From positions 1,488,001 through 1,552,000 of the forward strand of contig NZ_CP150241.1 of assembly GCF_037975235.1 (NCBI RefSeq): a stretch of 64,000 nucleotides of DNA, given 5' to 3'. The notes beneath the pieces are model-generated. The model saw only the letters and a program-made list of their open reading frames with translations, searched no databases and was not told the DNA's origin. Shown piece after piece: positions 12,785 through 20,735 of the stretch (its first letter is position 1; each line of letters starts with the position of its first letter). The DNA is from Paenibacillus sp. FSL R5-0341. GTDB lineage: Bacteria > Bacillota > Bacilli > Paenibacillales > Paenibacillaceae. A program made the translations under genes and the position numbers.

Positions 12785-14071
12785 TTAGTACGGTGTCACC
12801 AATAGAATATTGTCGAGGAAAACGTCACTCATTACTTTTTTCCCTGTTCCACCCGTTTGCACGTGATACAAGCGATACTGATCTTTGGCATTGATGTAGA
12901 ACAGGCCGGCAACATCATCTCTGATATGGAATGCATCCCATTCGTCACCGGTAAGTTTCGTTACCTTGAGAGCTGTATTGACCGAATAGAGACCGTTGTT
13001 GCCCGAGATGTATGCAGCCGTAGCTGTACCATTGGTCAATTGATTTGCAACATACGTTACATTGTTCAGGTTCAGGTTGGCGGACTTGGTCACTTTGTTG
13101 CCGGAGACCGTTTTGGCATAAGCCTTCTTGTCTGCATCAATAAGGACAACCTTGTCTGTACCTAAGGCACTTACTTCCCGGATGCTCTTGTTATGAAGCT
13201 GAAGCGTTTTGGCTGAAGTTGTTAACGCGAACGCTTTGCCTTTGGCATAATTGTAATCCTTATTAATGTCGAGATCGATTCCTTTGTTATACACGTAAAG
13301 ATTGTTACCCCAACCACCGGAATACACAGCATTCACATCCAGTTTGGCCTTGGGATTAACAGCAGTTGCCTTGCCAGTGTTGTGATTCACCTTATACATG
13401 ACAACAGCATTGGTGGAATAGAAATCCTCGTAGGGGTCTGTATTTACCATCAATTGCAGTTCGTTTTTGGCTTGATTCGTAAAATAACGTCCTTCCACTG
13501 CGCCTGCGGCAATCCGCTGCACAGCTCCACTTCCGTTGGACGTTTTGGACACGATCCACGTGTTTCCATTAACCAGCGAATTATAGTAAGCACGCCCTTT
13601 GGCTACCAGGAGAAATGGAAAATTGGTATCGGCTTTGTCAGCAATCTTGGTGACAGCTGAAGCGTCACTATTGCCATTAGCGCGATAAATTGTACCTGTA
13701 GCATCCAGATAATAGATGAATCCGTTATCCGTGTAATAGCTCAGTACATCTGTAGCAAATGTTTCTGCTGCATCGCTGGACCCGTCATTCGGAACCCGGA
13801 GCAATGTTGTGGAAGAAGCGGTCTGAGTGTAGTAAAGATAAGAGCCTGCTGCGTGCAAGTCCACACCTTGGAAATCAATTAATACTTCTGTCGTATTGCT
13901 GCCATCAGCGGATACTTTGTACAAGACGCCATCGGACTCATAATACACTGTGGATTGACTGAGTGAAGCTGCTTGGGCTGCGGTTCCGCCTCCCAATGTC
14001 ACTGCTGCAATGAGTGTAAATAACAGTAATGTACAGATGGTGCGTTGTACGTATGTATACCCTGTCTTCAT
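12785..14071 (-). CDS. Secreted DUF5050-like beta-propeller protein
   Basis: 428 residues with a clear signal peptide (hydrophobic core near 12-30, cleavage near AAQAA). The mature part is a series of short repeats of the type YYESDGVLYKVSADG, YYLDATGTIYRANG and YYNSL, typical of DUF5050/propeller-like domains. No catalytic residues are recognisable. It may bind ligands or the cell surface, but there is no functional evidence. It is a single gene, divergent from the Gfo/Idh pair and followed by a hairpin terminator. Confidence 0.65.
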   Translation of the reverse strand: MKTGYTYVQRTICTLLLFTLIAAVTLGGGTAAQAASLSQSTVYYESDGVLYKVSADGSNTTEVLIDFQGVDLHAAGSYLYYTQTASSTTLLRVPNDGSSDAAETFATDVLSYYTDNGFIYYLDATGTIYRANGNSDASAVTKIADKADTNFPFLLVAKGRAYYNSLVNGNTWIVSKTSNGSGAVQRIAAGAVEGRYFTNQAKNELQLMVNTDPYEDFYSTNAVVMYKVNHNTGKATAVNPKAKLDVNAVYSGGWGNNLYVYNKGIDLDINKDYNYAKGKAFALTTSAKTLQLHNKSIREVSALGTDKVVLIDADKKAYAKTVSGNKVTKSANLNLNNVTYVANQLTNGTATAAYISGNNGLYSVNTALKVTKLTGDEWDAFHIRDDVAGLFYINAKDQYRLYHVQTGGTGKKVMSDVFLDNILLVTPY

Positions 14072-14176
14072 TCTTTCATCGTCCCCTTCGTTCTATATGT
14101 ATGTAATTAACGCCTTATGTTATATCGGTAAACTATGGAAGATATGTTAGATCTCGAACATGAAAAAAAGAAGAGA

Positions 14177-14193
14177 ATGAAATTGAATTTCAT
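14177..14193. promoter_or_regulatory. 17-bp palindrome between divergent genes
   Basis: ATGAAATT-G-AATTTCAT is a perfect 8-1-8 palindrome in the 240-bp interval between the DUF5050-like gene and the first Gfo/Idh gene. It is a candidate operator for an unidentified regulator. Confidence 0.4.
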
Positions 14194-14311
14194 ACATTTT
14201 CAAACCTGAAATCGAATTGCGCATGATGCTGCCAATCCCGCCCCAAAGCATTCTCCGCCTGACTTGATCGTGATAACATTACACTCAACCAGAGCAGAGG
14301 AGTGAGCGATC

Positions 14312-15325
14312 ATGATATTGAATATGGCGATCATCGGATTTGGGAACGCAGTGGTGAACTATCATTTGCCTTATCTGGACAAGAAAGAAAACATCAAGGT
14401 GAAGACGATATACCGTCGGGAGGAAGATCGGGTTGGCGATACCGAGCGTGAATCACTCTATCCCGAGATTACTTTTTCAACGAATATCGAAGACATATTG
14501 CAAGATGATGAGATTGAATTGATTGTTGTTGCCACCCATGTGGATAGCCATGTAGAGTACGCCAGGCTGGCATTGGAACACGGGAAACATGTGCTGGTGG
14601 AGAAACCTTTTGCCTCTACTTCTGCGGAAGCCAAAGATATCTTTGAACTAGCCAATCGTAAACATCTCATCGCCATGGCGAATCAAAATCGCAGATTTGA
14701 TGGTGACTTTCTGACATTGAAAAAAGTGATTGAGAGCGGCAAACTGGGGAATATTGTTGAAATCCAGTCCCACTATGATTATTTTCACCCACAGTATGCC
14801 AGAAGCGGATTTGGGTTGCTGCATGGTTTGGCCGTGCATACCATCGATCAGTTAATCTCCATATATGGTGTAGCCGACCGAATTGATTATGATGTTCGGA
14901 GTTTGATCGCGCCAGGTAAATCCGATGATTATATCGATATTGATTTTCGTTATGGACGAATGAAGGCTACGATTAAGTGCAGCCTGCTTGTGAAGATCGA
15001 GCATCCGAAATTCATTGTACACGGGGATCGGGGAAGCTTCGTTAAATATAGCAGTGGGCACCAAACGAAAAGTGGAGATGGACGAACCAAGGTATCCATT
15101 GAAGCTGAATCAGAGGATAACTGGGGTACGATTAGTTATGTGGACGATGAGGGAACATCACATACGGAGAAAGTTCCTTCGGAAGCAACGGACTATGGCA
15201 TTTTATATGATCGACTGCTTCATGCCATTCGACATAACGGTGATAAACCGGTCTCGGATGATGAGGTTTTATATGTATTGGATATTTTACATGACGGAAT
15301 CGAAGCGGCGAAGAAAGCCAACTGA
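14312..15325 (+). CDS. Gfo/Idh/MocA-family NAD(P)-dependent oxidoreductase
   Basis: 337 residues. The N-terminal Rossmann fold has the dinucleotide motif GFGNAV near residue 8 and the family EKPFA motif near residue 97, which holds the conserved lysine region. A C-terminal alpha/beta domain follows. Such enzymes oxidise or reduce sugars, inositols or related polyols; the substrate cannot be read from sequence. A GAGGAG site precedes the ATG. It is the first gene of a two-gene operon with another Gfo/Idh protein 26 bp downstream. Confidence 0.85.
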   Translation: MILNMAIIGFGNAVVNYHLPYLDKKENIKVKTIYRREEDRVGDTERESLYPEITFSTNIEDILQDDEIELIVVATHVDSHVEYARLALEHGKHVLVEKPFASTSAEAKDIFELANRKHLIAMANQNRRFDGDFLTLKKVIESGKLGNIVEIQSHYDYFHPQYARSGFGLLHGLAVHTIDQLISIYGVADRIDYDVRSLIAPGKSDDYIDIDFRYGRMKATIKCSLLVKIEHPKFIVHGDRGSFVKYSSGHQTKSGDGRTKVSIEAESEDNWGTISYVDDEGTSHTEKVPSEATDYGILYDRLLHAIRHNGDKPVSDDEVLYVLDILHDGIEAAKKAN

Positions 15326-15351
15326 CAAATCAACGACAGGAGCGAAACAAT

Positions 15352-16341
15352 ATGATGAATATAGCAACGATTGGTACAGGGTCCATTGTGGATGCCATTT
15401 TGTCCGCGATAAATGAACTGGAAGATGTTACTTGTACAGCGATGTACTCCCGGAAGAAAGAAACAGCACAGGAGCTTGCGGGTAAATATGGGGTAAGTAC
15501 AATCTATACAGGCCTGGAATCCCTATTTTCAGATGCGAATGTAGATCTCGTATATATTGCTTCACCGAACAGCATGCATTACGAACAGGCCTATCAGGCA
15601 CTACAACATGGCAAGCATGTCGTATGTGAAAAACCGTTCACATCCACGCTTCAGGAAGCAGAGACGCTGATTGCACTTGCGAAAGAAAAGAATCTGTTGC
15701 TGTTTGAAGCCATCTCCAACATTCATCTGCCCAATATTAAAGTCATACAGGAGAAACTACCGAAGCTTGGTCCGATCAAACTCATCCAGTGTAACTACAG
15801 TCAATACTCGCGCAAATACAATGATCTGCTTGCAGGGCAAACACCGAATGTATTTAATCCACAATTCTCTGGTGGAGCGCTGATGGATATCAATATTTAT
15901 AATCTTCATTTGGTTATGAATTTGTTCGGTAGTCCGAATGCCGTATCGTATACTGCCAACCAGCATGCAAACGGCATTGATACGTCAGGAGTTGTGGTTC
16001 TCAAATATCCGGAATTTATTGCGGAGTGTGTAGGTGCCAAAGACACGAGCAGCATGAACTTTGTACTCATTCAGGGCGAGAAAGGTTATCTTCAGGTTGT
16101 GGGAGGAGCAAACGGTTGCCGGGAGATCAAGCTTCAGATCGGGAATGAGCCTGCTGAGGAGTATAATGCGCAGACCAAATCCAATTGGCTGTACTATGAG
16201 TGGGAAGCGTTCAGGGACATCTATGCAAGTGGTGACCACAAACGGTGTTACGAACTGCTCGAACACAGCCAATCTGTGATGAGTGTACTCATGAGTGCGC
16301 GTAAGGATGCCGGGATTGTATTTGCAGCGGACCAGCTTTAA
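15352..16341 (+). CDS. Gfo/Idh/MocA-family oxidoreductase, second gene of pair
   Basis: 329 residues with an N-terminal GTGSIV nucleotide-binding turn and the conserved CEKPFTST segment near residue 94, followed by a substrate-binding domain. AGGAG precedes a doubled ATG. It probably acts on the same or a consecutive substrate as the upstream homologue. It ends three bases from the convergent RpiR regulator, with no terminator between them, so read-through antisense RNA is possible. Confidence 0.83.
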   Translation: MMNIATIGTGSIVDAILSAINELEDVTCTAMYSRKKETAQELAGKYGVSTIYTGLESLFSDANVDLVYIASPNSMHYEQAYQALQHGKHVVCEKPFTSTLQEAETLIALAKEKNLLLFEAISNIHLPNIKVIQEKLPKLGPIKLIQCNYSQYSRKYNDLLAGQTPNVFNPQFSGGALMDINIYNLHLVMNLFGSPNAVSYTANQHANGIDTSGVVVLKYPEFIAECVGAKDTSSMNFVLIQGEKGYLQVVGGANGCREIKLQIGNEPAEEYNAQTKSNWLYYEWEAFRDIYASGDHKRCYELLEHSQSVMSVLMSARKDAGIVFAADQL

Positions 16342-16344
16342 TCG

Positions 16345-17139
16345 TTAATACGTATCGCTAATGCTGCTCATGTACAACATGTCGAAAATATAAAGTACCG
16401 AGACCATTGAAGACATTTTGGACAGTCTTAACTGTTCATTGTATCCATAAGCCAGCAGCGTTTCATCACAATGTCTGGACAGCGTTGAATGGTTGTTGCC
16501 CGTAACCGCGATGACTTTCATCTGTTTGTTGCTGAGCACTTTGGCAGCTTCAATCATGGATTGATTCTCACCTGTGTGCGAGATAACAAAAGACAGCGTC
16601 AGGCTGTTGGGATTCATCGTGTTCAAGTAATGCATGTTGGGACTATTGTGAGCAATCGCAGATATGCCGAGTTCATTCCACTTGGCACAAGCCTGTTGAG
16701 CCAGATAATAATTCATATCACTGCCATAGATATCGATACGTCCGGATTCTTTGACCCAGTTAGCGATTCGTAGCAAAACAGGAGCATTTAACATCCGGCG
16801 CGTATCATCCAGCGCCTGCTGATACAGGTAAGGAACCGAGTCGATGGCAGCCAGCACGTTGCCTTGTTCTGCAATTGCATGATCCTGCGTCTGCAACGCG
16901 GAAGGTATCTGTTGGTATTCAAGAGCAAGCTTGAGCTGAAAGTCTGGGTACCCCTTGGTACCCAGCTTTTTGCATAGGCGAACAATGGTAGATGAGCTTG
17001 TATAGGTCTGCTGAGCCAGTTCATGGGCTGTAGAATCAAATACAACTTCGGGATTGTTCAGGATATAGTTCACAATATGCTTCTCCTGTGCCGTTAATTG
17101 GGAAGCATATTTTAATTTTTGAAGTAGTTTGGATTCCAT
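16345..17139 (-). CDS. MurR/RpiR-family transcriptional regulator
   Basis: 264 residues: an N-terminal RpiR HTH (about 1-77, containing STAHELAQQTYTSSSTIVRLC) and a C-terminal SIS sugar-phosphate-binding domain (about 110-240, containing IDIYGSDMN and SFVISHTGEN). Family members sense sugar phosphates. The start at 17139 fits the family; the frame extends further upstream without a better site. It is convergent with the two Gfo/Idh genes, which are plausible targets, though no operator is visible. Confidence 0.83.
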   Translation of the reverse strand: MESKLLQKLKYASQLTAQEKHIVNYILNNPEVVFDSTAHELAQQTYTSSSTIVRLCKKLGTKGYPDFQLKLALEYQQIPSALQTQDHAIAEQGNVLAAIDSVPYLYQQALDDTRRMLNAPVLLRIANWVKESGRIDIYGSDMNYYLAQQACAKWNELGISAIAHNSPNMHYLNTMNPNSLTLSFVISHTGENQSMIEAAKVLSNKQMKVIAVTGNNHSTLSRHCDETLLAYGYNEQLRLSKMSSMVSVLYIFDMLYMSSISDTY

Positions 17140-17706
17140 GCTGTTGTTCCATTCCTCTCTATAATCATCCCGATATACATGTCTCCACATCATAACCTGC
17201 GTTTGTTTATTTCTCAATCGGTTGAATTTCCTCGCTAAACTCCACATCATTCAGATCTAACTTTCTCACAGTTGTTGACGACTATTCCATAGCGTGACGA
17301 GACGAAGCAGAACCAAACTTCAAAGGCATGACGAAAAAATGTATCTCTCCGTCAATAGTCCCGGATGGAGGGTGCGCACTTCCCATCAATTCCACTTCAA
17401 ATCGGGTCTAAGGTTTGTTTTCACTATGGCCTGTACGATGTATCCTTATTTTAAGGGTAGAACATCCGTTTCATTGCTCTTCATAACGTGGTAATGAAAG
17501 ATAAGGCCTTACGTCTCATGAATGTCTGAAATATTCATCTAACGCCGGTCTTGGTTATCCAAGGCCGGCTTGACGTGATGTTTTGGCGTACCTGTCACGG
17601 GAATGTCTGTTTTTAACGATTACATAATGAATTCGTCTAACACATCCATATGAATACATCGTATGGGTACATATTGTGTTTGGACGTAGAGGAAGGTGAG
17701 TGAGTC
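17140..17706. other. Gene-free interval with one hairpin
   Basis: About 570 bp between the divergent RpiR and HSP90-like genes. The clearest structure is an 11-bp hairpin at 17543-17569 (GCCGGTCTTGG/CCAAGGCCGGC, one G-U pair) without a T tract. Open frames here lack ribosome binding sites. No promoter could be assigned with confidence. Confidence 0.5.
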
Positions 17707-19542
17707 ATGACAGCATCTAATGAATATCGTTTTCAAGTGAACCTGAGTGGTATGATCCAGATATTATCCAACCATCTATATAGCAGTCCGAAAGTGTTCT
17801 TGCGCGAGCTGATGCAGAATGCGACTGATGCGATTACCGCAAGAACGGAGGCGGAGCCAGGATATCAGGGTGAAGTGCGTGTTGAACTGACAGGAACCGG
17901 GGAGCAACTGACCATGATGGTGGAGGACAACGGCATCGGCTTGACTGAAGCTGATATCCATGAATTCCTGGCCATGATTGGACAATCCTCGAAACGGGGG
18001 CAGCAAGCGCTGCTGGACGGAGAGACTTCATTTATCGGACGTTTCGGGATCGGGTTGTTATCCTGTTTCATGGTGAGTCATGAAATCGTCATGCTGACGC
18101 AATCCGCGAAGGGCGGACCTTCGATGGAGTGGCGGGGCAAGCCGGATGGCACCTATACGATTCGGCAGTTGGACACACAGCTGTCCCCAGGCACCAAAGT
18201 ATATCTGCGCTGCACACCAGACGCGGCTCATTACTTTGAAGCGGATTATGTGAAAGAGGCCCTGTTCTATTACGGAGCGTTATTGCCGTATGCGGTCACA
18301 CTGCATCATGACGGTGTGCAGCATGTGGTGAATAGCGAGACGCCGATCTGGCTGATGGACCCTGCACTCGCACGTTCACGCAGAGCAGAGGTATTGGCTT
18401 TTGGTGAACGTCTGCTTGGGGAGAAGTTCCAGGACTTCATTCCATTGACGACCGCTTCAGGCCGTACCGGAGGTATTGCTTTTGTACTGCCACACGCAGT
18501 TAATCTGAATGCCAAGCGTTCTCACCGGGTGTATCTGAAGCGAATGCTGATTTCCGAGAAAGCAGAGAACATTTTGCCAGAGTGGGCTTTCTTCGTGAAA
18601 TGTCTAATTTGGACAGATGAGCTTCAACCGACGGCTTCACGAGAACATTTTTATGAAAATGAAAAACTGGAGGAAGTTCGCTCCGAACTCGGAGACGCAC
18701 TTCGCAAGGGACTGGTCGACATGGCCGAGAGCCAGACGGAACGTCTACAGAAGCTAATTCGTCTGCATGCCCTGTCCATGAAGGCACTTGCTGTTCAGGA
18801 TCAAGCATTCTTCGCGATGATTCACCGCTGGCTGCCATTTGAGAGCACCAGAGGACACCGGGAGCTGGGTGAGCTGATCGATGAAGGAGAGACATTGTAT
18901 TTCACGTCCTCTGTCGATGAGTACCGTCAGATTCATCATGTGGCATCGGCACAATCGATGCTGGTTATTAACGGTGGCTACATCTATGACAGCGAGTTGA
19001 TGGCGACACTGCCGATGACTGTGCACAATGTACGCACGGAACGGCTAGAGCCGGATCAGGTCTCGATGAGCTTCACGGATGTGCCACCGGCTGAGCGTAA
19101 TCAGTATTATGATGCGTTGCGACTCGCCGATTCTGCTCTGCAGCGCTTCCGTTGTCGAGCAGAGGTTAAGGGTTTCAAGCCATCGGATCTGCCGGTGTTG
19201 TTCACTCTTTCGCAGGAATCCTCAACACTCCGTGCGCTGGAAAAAGCAAGCGAAGAGAGCACGGAATTGTTCTCATCCATCCTGGGCTCCTTATCCTCTG
19301 GAATCAGTTCGGCGGGATATTCAACCTTGTACCTGAATGTGAACAATCCGATTATTCAGCGTGTGCTAACGGCACCGGATGACCAAATGACGCCGATTGC
19401 CATTGAGATGCTGTATGTTAATGCATTGATGATGGGGCATTATGCGATGAACCGGCAGGAGTTGGAAGTGCTGAATCAGGGCATCGTTCGTTTTATTGAT
19501 TGGGGTTTGCGTGCGAATACAGATCGTAAGGGGGATGCCTGA
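17707..19542 (+). CDS. HSP90-family chaperone (HtpG-like)
   Basis: 611 residues, close to the length of E. coli HtpG but divergent. The GHKL ATPase domain shows RELMQNATDAI near residue 40, DNGIGL near 77 and GRFGIGLLSCF near 114. The middle domain keeps TASREHFYENEKL, the catalytic-arginine region. ATP-driven client folding in the cytoplasm is expected. The stop overlaps the start of the next gene by one base (TGATG), so the two are translationally coupled. This divergent HSP90 subgroup seems specialised, and its clients are unknown. Confidence 0.85.
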   Translation: MTASNEYRFQVNLSGMIQILSNHLYSSPKVFLRELMQNATDAITARTEAEPGYQGEVRVELTGTGEQLTMMVEDNGIGLTEADIHEFLAMIGQSSKRGQQALLDGETSFIGRFGIGLLSCFMVSHEIVMLTQSAKGGPSMEWRGKPDGTYTIRQLDTQLSPGTKVYLRCTPDAAHYFEADYVKEALFYYGALLPYAVTLHHDGVQHVVNSETPIWLMDPALARSRRAEVLAFGERLLGEKFQDFIPLTTASGRTGGIAFVLPHAVNLNAKRSHRVYLKRMLISEKAENILPEWAFFVKCLIWTDELQPTASREHFYENEKLEEVRSELGDALRKGLVDMAESQTERLQKLIRLHALSMKALAVQDQAFFAMIHRWLPFESTRGHRELGELIDEGETLYFTSSVDEYRQIHHVASAQSMLVINGGYIYDSELMATLPMTVHNVRTERLEPDQVSMSFTDVPPAERNQYYDALRLADSALQRFRCRAEVKGFKPSDLPVLFTLSQESSTLRALEKASEESTELFSSILGSLSSGISSAGYSTLYLNVNNPIIQRVLTAPDDQMTPIAIEMLYVNALMMGHYAMNRQELEVLNQGIVRFIDWGLRANTDRKGDA

Positions 19543-20591
19543 TGAAGACAGAGATGGATTTTGAGGAATTGATGGACGAGGCCTACGGCTTGCCTAACGG
19601 TCCAGCCAAGCTGGGTATGCTGGAGGAAGCGGCAAGAGTCGCCGATGTGAACGGCATGGAAGAAGAGGCATACGAAGCAAGATCAGAGATTGTGGAGACA
19701 GCAACATTCTGCGGTTATCCGATGAAGGCACTGATTGCTTTTTCCTGGCAGCTGGGCAAGTTCGACCAACAGCCAGAAGAATATGATGAAGAAACGTTAA
19801 TGTGGTCGTATAAATGGATTCTAGGCAAACTATCCAGTTTCCCGGAAGTATCACGCGATAAAATAATGGAGCTGCTTGAAGACTTCGGACAGCGTTTCAA
19901 GTCATTTGGCTACAGCGAACGTTCGTATTGGTATTATCGATTCCGCATCTCCATGGATCTGGGGGAGCTGGAGGAGGCAGGAAGCAGTTATGCCAAGTTC
20001 AGAACGATGGATCGAGACTTTATGAGTGACTGTGAAGCCTGTGAACAGGATGAGATGATGCGTTATTTTATCCTTACTGGTGACGACGAGAAGGTGCTTG
20101 AAATGGCAAAACCGATCTTGAAAGGCCGGATGAGCTGCGCGGAGATTCCGCATCTTACGTTGTCGGAGATCTTGATGCCACTCTACCGTTTGGGGCGGAC
20201 TGCGGAAGCAGACAAGCATCAGCAAAAGGGCTACCGGTTGATCAAGGGTCAAAATGATTTTGTGAGAAGCTTTGCTGAGCAGATGGATTATCTTGCACGT
20301 ACCAATCCGGCGAAGGGGATTGATGTGCTGGAAGAAAGTCTGGTCTTCGCGATGAATAATGAAGATCCATTTGCCAAAATGTTGTTCTATGCCAGAACGG
20401 CACCATTGTTACGCCGCTGGGCGGACGAATCCCCGGAATACCGATTACGTCTGCCTGCGTCCTTCCCGTATGAAGGAGATCCAGGAGATTTGCATAAACT
20501 GGCGGATTATTTTGCGGGATATGCCCAAGCAGCGGCAGACAAGTACGACCAGCGTAATGGCAATCGTCATGTCTCTTCGTTGCTCGGATAG
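19542..20591 (+). CDS. TPR-like helical protein coupled to HSP90
   Basis: 349 residues, wholly alpha-helical in appearance, with repeated antiparallel helix pairs such as FGYSERSYWYYRFRISMDLGELEEA and YRLGRTAEADKHQQKGY, which resemble TPR units. There is no signal peptide or membrane segment. It starts inside the HSP90 stop codon. TPR proteins are common HSP90 co-chaperones in eukaryotes, so a dedicated partner is a reasonable inference, but no named family was recognised. A strong bidirectional terminator follows. Confidence 0.6.
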   Translation: MKTEMDFEELMDEAYGLPNGPAKLGMLEEAARVADVNGMEEEAYEARSEIVETATFCGYPMKALIAFSWQLGKFDQQPEEYDEETLMWSYKWILGKLSSFPEVSRDKIMELLEDFGQRFKSFGYSERSYWYYRFRISMDLGELEEAGSSYAKFRTMDRDFMSDCEACEQDEMMRYFILTGDDEKVLEMAKPILKGRMSCAEIPHLTLSEILMPLYRLGRTAEADKHQQKGYRLIKGQNDFVRSFAEQMDYLARTNPAKGIDVLEESLVFAMNNEDPFAKMLFYARTAPLLRRWADESPEYRLRLPASFPYEGDPGDLHKLADYFAGYAQAAADKYDQRNGNRHVSSLLG

Positions 20592-20642
20592 GAACGGATA
20601 TAACCCCGTAATAGATAGAATTGTAAGTTATGAAAAGTAAAG

Positions 20643-20690
20643 AAACAGGCTTGTTCAAGAAGGATCTTACCCTTCCGAACAAGCCTGTTT
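20643..20690. terminator. Bidirectional terminator
   Basis: AAACAGGCTTGTTC pairs perfectly with GAACAAGCCTGTTT, and an inner AAGG/CCTT pair extends the stem. It separates the HSP90/TPR operon from the convergent serine hydrolase. Confidence 0.85.
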
Positions 20691-20735
20691 GTCATACATC
20701 ATGAGGATGATAGATCTAATCGGTATGAAGATATT

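Noticed and set aside
17294..17494. 66-codon frame in the RpiR-HSP90 interval
   Set aside because: No ribosome binding site, no recognisable domain, low-quality composition.
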